Source of the DNA: an uncultured bacterium
GTDB taxonomy: Bacteria; Desulfobacterota; Binatia; UBA1149; CAITLU01
NCBI GenBank assembly: GCA_903893315.1
Contig: CAITLU010000038.1
Coordinates: forward strand, 1-64,000
Length of the DNA stretch: 64,000 nt
Direction: 5' to 3'
Shown here: positions 1 through 8,866 of the stretch, one piece after another
Layout: each line of letters starts with the position of its first letter
How positions within the stretch are numbered: position 1 is the first letter of the stretch
Notes under the pieces: generated by a model
Told to the model about the DNA's origin: nothing
What the model saw: only the letters and a program-made list of their open reading frames with translations
The model's database searches: none
Program-made: the position numbers and the translations under genes

Positions 1-135
1 CCGCCAAACCAGCCGATGTCGCCCTGAATCCGGACCAGAGAGAATCGACGAGGCGGAGCGGATCAACGGAAACCCCCGGCAATCCCGCGATTGTCGCACC
101 GTCGTTCGGGAACCGGCGTTTCGCTGAAAGTGAAG

Positions 136-227
136 TGGCGGAGAGGGTGGGATTTGAACCCACGGCACCTGTTACGGCACACACGCGTTCCAGGCGTGCT
201 CCTTAAACCGTGCTCGGACACCTCTCC
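136..227 (-). tRNA. tRNA-Ser (anticodon GGA), CCA encoded
   Basis: Read on the minus strand, the sequence folds as a class II tRNA. The acceptor stem GGAGAGG pairs with CCTCTCC, followed by discriminator G and an encoded CCA (136-138). The anticodon stem is CACGC/GCGTG around loop CTGGAAC, giving anticodon GGA (serine UCC/UCU). A long variable arm (gtgcc/ggtgc with some G-U pairs) and the T arm GTGGGTTCAAATCCCAC complete the fold. The long variable arm is typical of tRNA-Ser. It is divergent from dnaX. Bases 1-135 hold no convincing gene. Confidence 0.97.
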
Positions 228-450
228 GCAAGAAAGGTCGGTGGTCTGCTGGTCATGAAAGGCAGGCCGCACGGTCAATGAGGGCCGGAAACTAGCCGCC
301 GCACGCCAGACTTGCAACGCGAAGCGCCGGCTGCCCTGAGCTCCGAGTCGCTTTGCGACCGTCGATTTTCCATCACGCTCACGATGCCCAAGGCCGCCTT
401 GCCCGGGGTCGCGTCCGGTGGTAGCGACAGCGCTCCGGAGAACTGCCGAA

Positions 451-2352
451 ATGTCCTATGAAGTCGTAGCTCGGCGCTGGCGCCCTCCCACTTTTGCGAG
501 CGTGGTGGGGCAGGCCCACGTCACCACGACCCTGGCCAACGCCATCTTGCGTAACCGGGTGCCCCACGCCTTCTTGTTCACCGGGACTCGCGGGGTCGGC
601 AAGACCACGGTGGCGCGACTTCTGGCGCGCTCACTCAACTGTACCGCGCGCCAAGGGGCCGAGCCGTGCAACGAGTGTCCTTCGTGTCGCGGCATCTTGG
701 CCGGTTCTTCGGTCGACGTGATCGAGATCGACGGCGCCTCCAACCGCGGCATCGACGAAGTGCGTGCGTTGATCGAGAGTTCGCAGTACCGGCCAGCCTC
801 GAGTCCGTTCAAGGTCTACATCATCGACGAAGTGCACCAGCTTTCGCGCGATGCGTTCAACGCGCTGCTCAAGACGCTCGAAGAGCCGCCGTCCCACGTC
901 AAGTTCGTGATGGCGACAACCGAGTCGCACAAGCTGCCGGCCACGATCCTGTCGCGCTGTCAGCGTTACGATTTCCGGCGTCTTGGCGAAGAAGAAATCT
1001 GCGACCAACTCGCGCGCATCGTCGAGAAGGACGAGATGGTGATCTCTCGCGATGCGCTGGCGCTGCTGGCGCGCGAGGCCGATGGCAGCATGCGCGATGC
1101 GCAGTCGCTGCTAGAGCAGGTGCTGGCCGGAGCCGGTGCGGGCGTCGGCGAGAGCATTGACGCCGTCGAAGTCGCGCGGCTGCTCGGTGTGGCCAGTGCC
1201 GAACTGGTGTCGGGCTGTGTGCGGGCGATCCTGGGCGCCGAGCCTGCGCGCATCGTCGCGTTCATCGCCGAGGTTCGCCGTTTCGGTTACGACGCGGAAA
1301 AACTCATCGGCGAGATTCTCGAGACAGTTCGCCACATCACGGTTGCGGCGGTTGCAGGCCCCGACGCGCTCGCGCCGAGCGTGTGCGAGGCCGACCGTTG
1401 TCTGGCAACGGAGCTTCGCGGCGTGCGCAGTGCGCTCGATCTGCAGCGCATGTTCGCGTCGTTGCTCGGTACGGCTTCCGATCTGCGGCGCGGTGCGCAT
1501 CCGGATCTGGTGCTGGAAATGGGGCTGCTCAAGGTGGCCTCGCTGGAACCGGTGGAGAGCGCGGCACGGATCCTTGCCAAGCTGGACGCGATGGGGTCGG
1601 GGGCTGCTCCCGCGCGGCCGTCATCTTCCGCGTCGCCTGCGCGGCCCGCGCAGCAAGCCGCTTCGACTCAAGCCGCTGCGGTTCCCGCAACGCGCGCTCC
1701 GGCGGCTGGCAACACGACGACTTCGCGTCCCGAGAACGCAGGCGCGGTGCCGCGACCGGCCGCTGCGGCGCCGCGCTCGCAAACATCTTCGCCAGCGCCG
1801 CCGCCGCGACCCGAGATCGCAAGCACCGCCGCCGCCGCACCGAGTCTTCTCGACGCCGCGCCGAAAGGCGCGCGGCTTCCGCTGGCCGGCGCTTCCCTCG
1901 CGGGCAACGGAGAAGATTGGACCGGAGGCGAAGGTGAACCTTTTACGCCGCTGTCGGAAGAAGAAGCGGTGGCGCAGCGCTGGGAAGCGTTTCTGGATGA
2001 AGTGCGCAGGCGCTTGGGGCTGGATCTTTACGTAACGTTGACCAATACCAGGGTGCTGAGTCTTACCGACGCTGAACTGGTGCTGTCGCCGATGAGTCAG
2101 AGTTTTTCGCAGAAGCTTCAGAACCCGACGGTGATGGCGCGCATAACCGAACTGGCGCGCACGCACTTCGGAGCACAACTTGTCGTCAGTCTGGCCGCGC
2201 CGGGAGCGCAGGTCGGCGGGATGAGCCTGCAAGGAATCGAAAACGAACGCATCACGCGCAAGAAGGCCGAGGCCCTGGCCGATCCTTTGGTGGGTCGTGC
2301 TTTGACCGAGCTTGGCGGGCGCGTGATGAAAGTCTCCGTCTTGGACGAATAA
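451..2352 (+). CDS. dnaX: DNA polymerase III subunit gamma/tau
   Basis: This is the clamp-loader ATPase of the replicative polymerase, which loads the beta clamp and, through tau, bridges polymerase and helicase. The N-terminus MSYEVVARRWRP is the family hallmark and fixes the start at 451, with a GGAG ribosome site at 437-440; an upstream in-frame codon at 418 is not needed. Visible motifs are the P-loop GTRGVGKTT, a zinc-binding set C-x8-C-x2-C-x2-C near residues 60-75, Walker B with IIDEVHQL, and the SRC sensor in ILSRCQRYDF. A Pro/Ala-rich linker fills roughly residues 380-480 before the C-terminal tau-like domain. About 633 residues. No A-rich slippery site for a gamma frameshift was seen. 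It heads a dnaX-ybaB-recR unit, a widely conserved order. Confidence 0.96.
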   Translation: MSYEVVARRWRPPTFASVVGQAHVTTTLANAILRNRVPHAFLFTGTRGVGKTTVARLLARSLNCTARQGAEPCNECPSCRGILAGSSVDVIEIDGASNRGIDEVRALIESSQYRPASSPFKVYIIDEVHQLSRDAFNALLKTLEEPPSHVKFVMATTESHKLPATILSRCQRYDFRRLGEEEICDQLARIVEKDEMVISRDALALLAREADGSMRDAQSLLEQVLAGAGAGVGESIDAVEVARLLGVASAELVSGCVRAILGAEPARIVAFIAEVRRFGYDAEKLIGEILETVRHITVAAVAGPDALAPSVCEADRCLATELRGVRSALDLQRMFASLLGTASDLRRGAHPDLVLEMGLLKVASLEPVESAARILAKLDAMGSGAAPARPSSSASPARPAQQAASTQAAAVPATRAPAAGNTTTSRPENAGAVPRPAAAAPRSQTSSPAPPPRPEIASTAAAAPSLLDAAPKGARLPLAGASLAGNGEDWTGGEGEPFTPLSEEEAVAQRWEAFLDEVRRRLGLDLYVTLTNTRVLSLTDAELVLSPMSQSFSQKLQNPTVMARITELARTHFGAQLVVSLAAPGAQVGGMSLQGIENERITRKKAEALADPLVGRALTELGGRVMKVSVLDE

Positions 2353-2364
2353 AGGAGTTCTCCG

Positions 2365-2784
2365 ATGGCTGAAGAACCTTCAATGCTGCAAATGCTCAAG
2401 CAGGCCCGCGGTCTGCAAAAGCAGATGAAACAGATCCAGAAGAAGGTCGAGAAGCGCGACGTCGCGGCGGCCGTGGCCGGTGGCAAGATCGAAGTGGTTT
2501 GCTCTGGCAAGCTGGTGATCAAGCGCATCCTGATCGACCAGTCGCTGCTCGACGCGCCCGACAAGCGTGAACTGCAGGACCTGCTGGTCACCGCGGTAAA
2601 TTCGGCGATAAAGAAAGCTCAGGACATCATGAACGTCGAGATGGCGAGGATGGCCGGAGACATGGGTATTCCGAGCGATGAACTCACCGGCGGCGCCGAT
2701 AGCGATGACGATCGTGATGACGACAAGGATTCGGCTTCCGATGGTAGCGGAGGTCGCCTGAAGCGTTGGTTCGGCCGCTCCTGA
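2365..2784 (+). CDS. ybaB: YbaB/EbfC family nucleoid-associated protein
   Basis: Small DNA-binding protein of the YbaB/EbfC family, 139 residues, dimeric in known members and thought to act on nucleoid structure. The N-terminal helix is Lys/Gln/Met-rich (MLKQARGLQKQMKQIQKK) and the core reads ...GGKIEVVCSGKLVIKRILID..., both typical. The C-terminal 30 residues are strongly acidic (runs of Asp and Ser) and end in a basic GRLKRWFGRS tail, longer than the roughly 105-residue standard form. It begins 12 bases after the dnaX stop with an AAGGAG ribosome site, and it sits between dnaX and recR as in most bacteria. Its precise role is not settled in the family. Confidence 0.93.
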   Translation: MAEEPSMLQMLKQARGLQKQMKQIQKKVEKRDVAAAVAGGKIEVVCSGKLVIKRILIDQSLLDAPDKRELQDLLVTAVNSAIKKAQDIMNVEMARMAGDMGIPSDELTGGADSDDDRDDDKDSASDGSGGRLKRWFGRS

Positions 2785-2822
2785 GCGTGCTCGGCCCTAC
2801 GAGTTAGGCGAGAGTATCGCGC

Positions 2823-3419
2823 GTGGCCTATACGCCGGCGCTACAGGCGCTCATACAGCTTCTGACCCGCCTTCCCGGCATCGGGGAGAAGAGCGCCGCA
2901 CGGCTGGCCTTCTTCATCCTGCGCAGTGATCAGGCGTTCGCCAGCGAACTGGGGCGGGCGATCGAAACGCTGAAGACGCAGACGCGTTACTGCAGTCGCT
3001 GCTTTGCGCTCACCGAGAGCGATCCGTGTTCCATCTGCGAAGATGCGCGGCGCGATCGTTCCATCGTCTGCGTGGTCGAAGAACCTCCCGATCTGGTGTC
3101 GATCGAACGCAGCCACGGTTTTGCAGGCACCTATCACGTGTTGCACGGTTCGATTTCGCCGCTGGACGGTCGCGGTCCCGAACAACTGCGCATTCGCGAA
3201 CTGATCGAACGACTCGGCCGCGAGAGCGTGGCCGAGGTGGTGCTCGCAACCAATCCGACCATCGAGGGGGAGGCCACTGCGGTCTATCTGGCGAGGCTGA
3301 TCAAACCGCTGGGCATTCGCGTCAGCCGTATCGCCCACGGGATTCCGGTGGGCGGGACCCTCGAGTACTCGGATCAGGTCACGGTGGGCCGGGCCATCGA
3401 GGGGCGTCGTGAAATGTAG
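2823..3419 (+). CDS. recR: recombination mediator RecR
   Basis: RecR works with RecF/RecO to load RecA on gapped DNA. The 198-residue product has the full family layout: N-terminal helix-hairpin-helix (LIQLLTRLPGIGEKSAARLAF), a four-cysteine zinc finger at about residues 59-74 (CSRCFALTESDPCSIC), a TOPRIM core (IVCVVEEPPDL, and LATNPTIEGEATA), and the C-terminal Walker-B-like part ending in GRAIEGRREM. The start is GTG at 2823. No strong ribosome site is visible, but the N-terminus MAYTPALQALIQLL fits homologues. It is the last gene of the dnaX unit. Confidence 0.95.
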   Translation: MAYTPALQALIQLLTRLPGIGEKSAARLAFFILRSDQAFASELGRAIETLKTQTRYCSRCFALTESDPCSICEDARRDRSIVCVVEEPPDLVSIERSHGFAGTYHVLHGSISPLDGRGPEQLRIRELIERLGRESVAEVVLATNPTIEGEATAVYLARLIKPLGIRVSRIAHGIPVGGTLEYSDQVTVGRAIEGRREM

Positions 3420-3478
3420 GGGGGCCTGGGGCAGGGGCCCTGACTGCGGCTATCTTCCTGGAAACTATAGGCGTCTGA

Positions 3479-3506
3479 TTGACAGGCGGGCGCGTAATGA
3501 TAATTA
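3479..3506 (+). promoter_or_regulatory. probable promoter and Fur-type operator upstream of the Fur-family gene
   Basis: A TTGACA -35 hexamer (3479-3484) is followed, after about 16 bases, by an AT-rich patch in otherwise GC-rich DNA. The patch TAATGATAATTA (3495-3506) has dyad arms TAAT/ATTA and resembles the GATAAT repeats of Fur/PerR boxes. It overlaps the presumed -10 and ends 7 bases before the ATG, so autorepression is likely. The gene has no evident ribosome site and its mRNA may be nearly leaderless. The operator is inferred from pattern only. Confidence 0.55.
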
Positions 3507-3513
3507 ATCTCGC

Positions 3514-4032
3514 ATGACGCTGTCGCGCAGAGCAGAAGACCTGGATGGCAAGGTGGCTGAGCGAATCACCAAGTTCGGAGAGCGTTGCCGGGCTGCGGGT
3601 CTGGCCGATACCGCGCAACGAAGGGTGATTTTCCGCTGTCTGGCCGAGAGCATCGATCATCCCACGGCCGACACCCTTTTCTTGCGGGTCAGGAAGCGGC
3701 TTCCGAAGGTGTCGCTGGCTACCGTGTACCGGAATCTGAAGTTTTTCTCCGAGGCGGGGCTGATCGATGAGGTGGCCACTGGGCGCAGCCTCTCTCGCTA
3801 CGACGGCAACCGGGATCCTCACCATCATCTGATCTGCAAGGCCTGCGCGAGCGTTGCCGATTACTTCGAGGCCAAGTTGGACGGCTTGGCACTGGTGTCT
3901 GCTGTCTGCTCGGTGTCGGGCTTCGTGGGCGACTTTGAAGTGCACGACGCCAGGCTCAGCGTCTCCGGCATCTGCGCGGACTGCCGCAGCCACTCCGGCC
4001 GTGCGGTAGAGGCGGCCTACAAGAACGACTAG
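3514..4032 (+). CDS. Fur family transcriptional regulator (PerR-like)
   Basis: Metal-dependent winged-helix repressor, 172 residues. The N-terminal DNA-binding domain shows the family helix ...RKRLPKVSLATVYRNLKFFSEAGLI. The hinge has the His cluster DPHHHLICKACA, and two CxxC pairs (CKAC near residue 110, CADC near 158) make the structural zinc site. The direct neighbourhood (rubrerythrin 62 bases downstream, then redox genes) favours a peroxide-sensing PerR role over iron uptake control. The N-terminal extension of about 20 residues is longer than usual. Fur, PerR and Zur cannot be separated from sequence alone. Confidence 0.88.
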   Translation: MTLSRRAEDLDGKVAERITKFGERCRAAGLADTAQRRVIFRCLAESIDHPTADTLFLRVRKRLPKVSLATVYRNLKFFSEAGLIDEVATGRSLSRYDGNRDPHHHLICKACASVADYFEAKLDGLALVSAVCSVSGFVGDFEVHDARLSVSGICADCRSHSGRAVEAAYKND

Positions 4033-4094
4033 GACGGCGCGCAGGATTGGCAATCCGGCGTTGCGTCGTACGTAAAAACCTATGGGGGAATATG

Positions 4095-4514
4095 ATGGCA
4101 GAACTCAAGGGGACCAAGACCCACCAGAATTTGAAGGACGCTTTCGCAGGCGAATCGCAGGCCAACCGCCGCTATCTCTACTTTGCGAAGCAGGCGGACG
4201 TCGAAGGCTATCCTGACCTGGCAGGTCTCTTCCGTGACACCGCCGAAGGCGAGACCGGCCACGCTCACGGGCACCTCGACTACCTGAAGAAGGTGGGCGA
4301 TCCGGCCACCGGTCTGCCGATCGGAGACACCGAGGCCAACCTCAAGGCTTCGGTAGCCGGCGAGACCCACGAGTACACCGATATGTATCCGGGCATGGCC
4401 AAGACCGCTCGCGAAGAGGGGTTCTCCGAGATCGCCGATTGGTTCGAGACCCTGGCCAAGGCCGAAAAGTCCCATGCTGGGCGCTTCACTCAAGGTCTGA
4501 AGACCTTACAGTAG
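4095..4514 (+). CDS. rubrerythrin family protein (diiron, no rubredoxin domain)
   Basis: Four-helix diiron protein of about 139 residues. Rubrerythrins reduce hydrogen peroxide with electrons from rubredoxin or similar carriers. Diiron ligand motifs are visible: [14 protein letters not shown] in helix 1, [11 protein letters not shown] in helix 2, [13 protein letters not shown] in helix 3 and [10 protein letters not shown] in helix 4. The C-terminal rubredoxin-like CxxC domain of classical rubrerythrin is absent, so another electron donor is needed; the Fe-S protein just downstream is a candidate (inference). Adjacent ATGs at 4092 and 4095 share the GGGGGAA ribosome site. It is probably co-controlled with the Fur-family gene upstream. 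Confidence 0.9.
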   Translation: MAELKGTKTHQNLKDAFAGESQANRRYLYFAKQADVEGYPDLAGLFRDTAEGETGHAHGHLDYLKKVGDPATGLPIGDTEANLKASVAGETHEYTDMYPGMAKTAREEGFSEIADWFETLAKAEKSHAGRFTQGLKTLQ

Positions 4515-4669
4515 TCGGCTCTGGGCCGGCCAGCGGCGTACCGGACGCCGAGCCTTCGTAAAGGCGGAGGGGGGCGGCGTCGGGTGCGACGTTGTGAGTG
4601 AGAAGTCGGCCGAATCGTGAGATCCGGCCGCTGAGTCTTAGCGCCGGAGACAGGCCGCACGGAGACAAG

Positions 4670-6022
4670 ATGGACACCATCAAGGCGACTCCGACACAGG
4701 GGCTGTCGTACAACCCTTCCGAAGAAAAATACTGGGATCCCGCGAGTCTCGGCGGCGAGTTGGATCGCGTCTTCGACATCTGCCTGGGCTGCCGCCTCTG
4801 TTTCAATCTGTGCCCGTCGTTTCCGCTCTTGTTCGACGCTGTCGATCGCAGCGACGGAGACGTGCGCAAGCTCGACGAGAGCGACGTAGATCGGGTGGTG
4901 GACTCGTGCTTTCAGTGCAAGCTCTGTTACATCAAGTGTCCATACACGGCTGACGACGGCCACGAGTTCAATCTCGATTTTCCGCGCTTGATGCAGCGCT
5001 ACACGGCGCAGCGCGCCAGGAAGAACGGCGTCAGCCTGCGCGAGAAGATGCTGGGCAATCCGGTTGCCCTCGGTGCGCTGGCCTCCAAGGTCGCCGCTCT
5101 CGCCAACTGGGCCAACCGCAACAGGTTGAACCGCATCGTGATGGAGAAAGTGACAGGGATTCACCGCGACAAGCTGTTGCCGCGCTTTGCCGCAGAGACT
5201 TTCGAGAAGTGGTTGACGCGCCGCCCGCGGAAGCCAGCACGGCCGGCCATTGCCGGCACTCCCGCTGCCGAAGAGGTGGTGCTGTTCCACACCTGCTTCG
5301 TCAACTACAACAATCCCGGCATCGGCAAAGACGCGGTGGAGGTGCTCGAACGCGCCGGCGTCGTCGTGCTCTCGCCCGAGCAGACCTGTTGCGGTATGCC
5401 GGCGATGGACGGCGGTGACGTCGACTTCGCGCGCGAACAGGCGCGCCGCAACGTGATGTCGCTCGCTCCCTACGCCGAGCGCGGCTGCAAGATTCTCGCG
5501 ATCAATCCCACCTGTTCGTACACGCTGCGCAAGGAATACGCGGAGCTGGTCGGCAAAGATCTCGAAGCCGATGCGAGGAAGGTGGCAGCCGCGACGCGCG
5601 ACCTGATGGAATTTGTAAATGAGCTGAAGCGCGACGGGCGGCTGGACCGCAATTTCCGCAGCACGCCAGGCGAGGTGGCCTACCACGTGCCGTGTCACCT
5701 CAAGGCGCAGAACATCGGCTTTCGTTCGCGAGACGCGATGAAGGCGATTCCCGGCGCCAAAGTTCGTGTCGTGGACGGCTGCTGCGGGCACAACGGGACC
5801 TGGGCGATGAAGAAGGAGAACTTCGAGCTTTCGCTGAAGATCGGCGCTCCTACCTTCGCCGCGATGAAGGAGGGTGGAGTGATGGCCACCGACTGCCCTC
5901 TGGCCGCCATTCAGTTCGAGCAGGCCACCGGTACGCGGGCGATCCATCCGGTGCAGGTGCTCGCGACTGCCTATCGCGAAGGCGGATTTCCTGCGGCGGT
6001 CACCGACGAGCAAAAACAGTGA
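4670..6022 (+). CDS. (Fe-S)-binding protein with two CCG domains (GlpC/HdrD-like)
   Basis: Iron-sulfur electron-transfer protein, 450 residues. Two 4Fe-4S ferredoxin sites lie at the N-terminus (C38, C41, C44, C48 in CLGCRLCFNLC; C80, C83, C86, C90 in CFQCKLCYIKC). Two cysteine-rich CCG domains follow (EQTCCGMPAMDGG and VVDGCCGHNGT), the layout of GlpC, GlcF and heterodisulfide reductase subunit D. It is translated from ATG 4670 with a GGAG site at 4661. It overlaps the downstream DUF3501 gene by four bases. The recurring partnership rubrerythrin, CCG protein, DUF3501 suggests that it feeds electrons to the rubrerythrin (inference). The annotated function of such proteins is usually only 'heterodisulfide reductase-related'. 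Confidence 0.88.
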   Translation: MDTIKATPTQGLSYNPSEEKYWDPASLGGELDRVFDICLGCRLCFNLCPSFPLLFDAVDRSDGDVRKLDESDVDRVVDSCFQCKLCYIKCPYTADDGHEFNLDFPRLMQRYTAQRARKNGVSLREKMLGNPVALGALASKVAALANWANRNRLNRIVMEKVTGIHRDKLLPRFAAETFEKWLTRRPRKPARPAIAGTPAAEEVVLFHTCFVNYNNPGIGKDAVEVLERAGVVVLSPEQTCCGMPAMDGGDVDFAREQARRNVMSLAPYAERGCKILAINPTCSYTLRKEYAELVGKDLEADARKVAAATRDLMEFVNELKRDGRLDRNFRSTPGEVAYHVPCHLKAQNIGFRSRDAMKAIPGAKVRVVDGCCGHNGTWAMKKENFELSLKIGAPTFAAMKEGGVMATDCPLAAIQFEQATGTRAIHPVQVLATAYREGGFPAAVTDEQKQ

Positions 6023-6597
6023 AGCCGCTGAGCGCTGCCGACATTCGCAGCAATCGCGATTACGAACTGTCGCGCGACGAGGTGAGGCGGCGCATTCTCG
6101 CGGTCAAGGCGCCGCGTCGTATTCACGTCGGCAGCGAGGCGACTTTGCTGCTGGAAAACCGCCAGACCTTGCTCTACCAGATACAGGAGATCCTGCGGAT
6201 CGAGCGCATCGAAGACCCTCGCGCGATTCGCCACGAGATCGACACCTACAACGAACTGATGCCCGGCAGCGGCGAACTGTCTGGAACTCTGCTGCTCGAA
6301 TACGAAGACGCTGACGTCAGGAACCGCCGCCTGGCTGAACTGGTCGGTATCGAGAAATATCTCGGCGTGGTGATCGCGGGAGCGGAGAGTCTCGCGGCGG
6401 TGTTCGACCTGCGTCAGATGGACGCTGCCAGGGTCAGCGCGGTGCACTACGTTAAATTCCCGATCGGTCAGGCCGCGGCCGACGCAATCCACGGCGGCGC
6501 GTCGGTCGAGTTCCGCATCGATCACCCCGCGCTGAAGGCAAGGGCGGTGCTGGACGCTTCCCAACACGCCGCACTGCTCGAAGACCTCGACGCGTAG
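6019..6597 (+). CDS. DUF3501 family protein
   Basis: About 192 residues. It starts at GTG 6019, inside the stop of the preceding gene (GTGA overlap), which indicates translational coupling. The sequence matches the DUF3501 pattern: an N-terminal MKPLSAADIRSNRDYEL, a conserved R-RI-VGS-ATLLLENR core, then ERI-D-AIRHEIDTYNELMP. No known catalytic motif, signal peptide or membrane segment is visible, and the biochemical function is unknown. Members are typically encoded beside a CCG-domain Fe-S protein and rubrerythrin, exactly as here, so a role in that redox unit is the best guess. Confidence 0.85.
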   Translation: MKPLSAADIRSNRDYELSRDEVRRRILAVKAPRRIHVGSEATLLLENRQTLLYQIQEILRIERIEDPRAIRHEIDTYNELMPGSGELSGTLLLEYEDADVRNRRLAELVGIEKYLGVVIAGAESLAAVFDLRQMDAARVSAVHYVKFPIGQAAADAIHGGASVEFRIDHPALKARAVLDASQHAALLEDLDA

Positions 6598-6706
6598 CCA
6601 CCACCTTCACCGACAAGTACTGTTTTCACCCGTGTTGCCTCGCGCGGGAATGTCACAGTTCGCCGCGCATGAACTCGCGCTGCTCGATGGCGCAACGAAC
6701 TCGGCG

Positions 6707-7930
6707 TCAGGTCTGCGGGGATCTGCTCAGACGCTTGCGGGCGTCACGAAGCATGCGCGATGTCGCGGCGAATACCCGCGGTACGGCCGACGGGGTCAGG
6801 TACAGAGGGTCGTGGAAGGTTCGCAAGTTGTCGATGGCGGTAAGCGCAGCGCCGATCACCAGGCGCGGTGGAAGGGAGAGGCCGTGGCGGCGGGGGCGGT
6901 AGCAGCGACTCAGGAACGCGAGCGCTCCGCGCGGCGACACCCACGTTCTGGCTTTGCCTGCGCGGACTCTCGGTTTGAACTGCCGACCGGTGGCTTCGTT
7001 GTAGGTGAGCAGCAACAGGTGGTGTCCGGTGCTGCAGCCGAGCGTGAGCCACAGCCAGACTCGCGGGTTGGCGTCGAGAAGTTTGTATTCGCCGCTGACC
7101 GCGTCGCGCTTGAACTCGATGTCGCAGACGCCCCAGTAGCCGATTTCCGTGAGCAACCTCACACACGATGACAGCAGGCCGGGATCCTTGATCATCCGCA
7201 CGATGAGACCGTCGCCGAACGGTTCCGGGTATTCCTGCTGCTTGCATGCTGCGAAGAAGTCGCGCAGGCGACCGTCACGGCCGACCATGAGGGCGATGGT
7301 CACGAGATTCTCGAAGCCTCCCGGGACGGCTTCCTGGAGGATGGCAGGGAAGCCGCCGGCGAGTACTTCACGCGCCGCGATCTCGGGGTCTCCGCCGATG
7401 ACCTTGGTGGCGCCGGTGGCCTCGCGGAAATTTCTGACGCCGCCGCTCGAGGTCAGGCGGTAGCGAAGTGCAGGCTTGACCAGCCAGCCGCGCGCTTTGA
7501 TGCCGGCCGCTTCGGCAGCGTCGTGGATCTCACGAGAGCGGGGCACTTTGATGTTCGCGTGCTCGGCCGCTTCGTACAGACGTCTCTTGTCGATGATGCG
7601 ATCGATCACTCCGGGAGCGGGGTAGGGCTTTATGAAAAACCGGCTGAGTTCCTCGTGGTGTTTTTCGGCCGCCAGCAGCGCGGCGTCTTCACTGGCGAAC
7701 AGGACCGGCGGCGTCTCTTGCAGCGCGGCCCAGGCGCACGCGGCCTTGGCCCAGTCCGGGGTGCTCTCGTAGAGGTCGGGCATTTGCAGGAAGGTGGCGA
7801 AGCGCGAGCGTCCGGCGGGGCCGAGACGCGGTCCTGCGACGAAAACGCGGATGCCGGCTGAACCCAATTCTCGCACGGCCGCCAATGCCGAGAGGTTGTC
7901 CGGAAACACGAAGGCGGCCGCAGCGTTCAT
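6707..7930 (-). CDS. ATP-grasp domain protein
   Basis: About 407 residues with a carbamoyl-phosphate-synthase-like ATP-grasp layout. There is an N-terminal pre-ATP-grasp nucleotide-like fold (MNAAAAFVFPDNLSALAAVRELG...IRVFVAGP), a central lysine-rich ATP-binding part (IDKRRLYEAAEHANIKVPRS, WLVKPALRYR), and a C-terminal metal/ATP site (CDIEFKRD....YKLLDANPRVW, with the E-x-N pattern). Such enzymes join a carboxylate to an amine or thiol by way of an acyl-phosphate. It is the last gene of the gltB-gltD-GNAT run and begins 3 bases after the stop of its neighbour. Pairing with a FemAB/GNAT-like protein suggests amino-acyl or peptide modification, for example of a cell-surface polymer; the substrate cannot be read. 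Confidence 0.8.
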   Translation of the reverse strand: MNAAAAFVFPDNLSALAAVRELGSAGIRVFVAGPRLGPAGRSRFATFLQMPDLYESTPDWAKAACAWAALQETPPVLFASEDAALLAAEKHHEELSRFFIKPYPAPGVIDRIIDKRRLYEAAEHANIKVPRSREIHDAAEAAGIKARGWLVKPALRYRLTSSGGVRNFREATGATKVIGGDPEIAAREVLAGGFPAILQEAVPGGFENLVTIALMVGRDGRLRDFFAACKQQEYPEPFGDGLIVRMIKDPGLLSSCVRLLTEIGYWGVCDIEFKRDAVSGEYKLLDANPRVWLWLTLGCSTGHHLLLLTYNEATGRQFKPRVRAGKARTWVSPRGALAFLSRCYRPRRHGLSLPPRLVIGAALTAIDNLRTFHDPLYLTPSAVPRVFAATSRMLRDARKRLSRSPQT

Positions 7931-7933
7931 CCG

Positions 7934-8866
7934 CTACGTACGGTCCTGCTCTTCCGCGAAGCGTGCCAGGCCGCTGGCCTTGCGCCACACCACGTTGGCG
8001 CCTGGACGATCGCCGATGCGGTGCAGCAAAGCGCGCAGCGGCGACAGCCCAAGTGCTGCACGCAGCGCCGGATGGAAGATGATGCGCTGGCGTACGGGCT
8101 TTTTCTCGTAACCGAGCGCGAGTTTGAATGCGTCGAGATCTTCGACGTCTTCGGGTGATTCTATGCCGAAGGTGATCTCGCGAATCCGGCGCCGTACCAG
8201 CATCTCCTCGGTAACGTGAAAGATCAGCGCGTTGTTGGGGTAGTGCTTGAGCAGTTCGTTGCGCGAGCGGGCCTGGAAGAACTCGCACACGTCGTCGATG
8301 TTGATTGTGATCAGATAGCTGGCGAATTCGCCTTCGTGCCATGCGCTCCAGATTTCGACGGCGGGCTCTTCGTCGGCGGCGCGAAGCATGCGCTTCCACG
8401 TTTCCAGCGTGGAGGCGGAGGCGCGGTTCTGCCTCTGCATCGTCTCCATGAAAGCGCCCTGGCCGACTTCGAGAAGCTCGGCACCGCGGATGCGCCGCAT
8501 CTCGTTGCGCGCGAGTCCTCTGCGCACCTTGCTGCGGGTGTTGGCCGAGAGTTTTTCGATCGAATAGGCCGAGTCGCTGCACGAAAGGTGGAAACTCGCC
8601 TTGCCGCCGTCGGCTTCGTCGCAGATGTAGCGCAGGCCGGCGACCTTCTCGCGGCGAAAAAGTTCGCGGGCTTCGTCTTCGGGCAGATGCAGGGGGTGAT
8701 GACAGGGGACGGCGAGCAGGAAACGCGGTCCGGCTTCGACCCACCACGCGCTCTGGCTGCGCACCACACGAAGGCCGAACTTGCCGTAGAACGCCGCCAG
8801 AGAGGCCGCATCCATGGTCGCCGCGCGGTGCTTGTCGAGACCGGGCTGTACAGGCGTGTCGCTCAA
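7934..8866 (-). CDS. FemAB/GNAT-like acyltransferase family protein
   Basis: About 310 residues with a GNAT-type fold resembling the FemAB-like 'acetyltransferase (GNAT) domain' group. Hallmarks are [16 protein letters not shown] before the catalytic half, then the strand-helix stretch [26 protein letters not shown], and [43 protein letters not shown] near the C-terminus (given here only as landmarks). The start is taken as TTG 8866, which overlaps the gltD stop (TTGA); an ATG at 8815 is the alternative. It transfers an acyl or aminoacyl group to an unknown acceptor. Tight linkage to gltD upstream and an ATP-grasp ligase downstream is unusual. Confidence 0.72.
   Translation of the reverse strand: MSDTPVQPGLDKHRAATMDAASLAAFYGKFGLRVVRSQSAWWVEAGPRFLLAVPCHHPLHLPEDEARELFRREKVAGLRYICDEADGGKASFHLSCSDSAYSIEKLSANTRSKVRRGLARNEMRRIRGAELLEVGQGAFMETMQRQNRASASTLETWKRMLRAADEEPAVEIWSAWHEGEFASYLITINIDDVCEFFQARSRNELLKHYPNNALIFHVTEEMLVRRRIREITFGIESPEDVEDLDAFKLALGYEKKPVRQRIIFHPALRAALGLSPLRALLHRIGDRPGANVVWRKASGLARFAEEQDRT

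Noticed and set aside
228-450. SRP RNA (ffs) between tRNA-Ser and dnaX
   Set aside because: In some bacteria ffs lies here, but the conserved GGTCAGGTCCGGAAGGAAGCA core is absent on both strands.
1600-1960. Programmed frameshift in dnaX to give gamma
   Set aside because: No A AAA AAG-type slippery heptamer or A-run was found; only tau is predicted.
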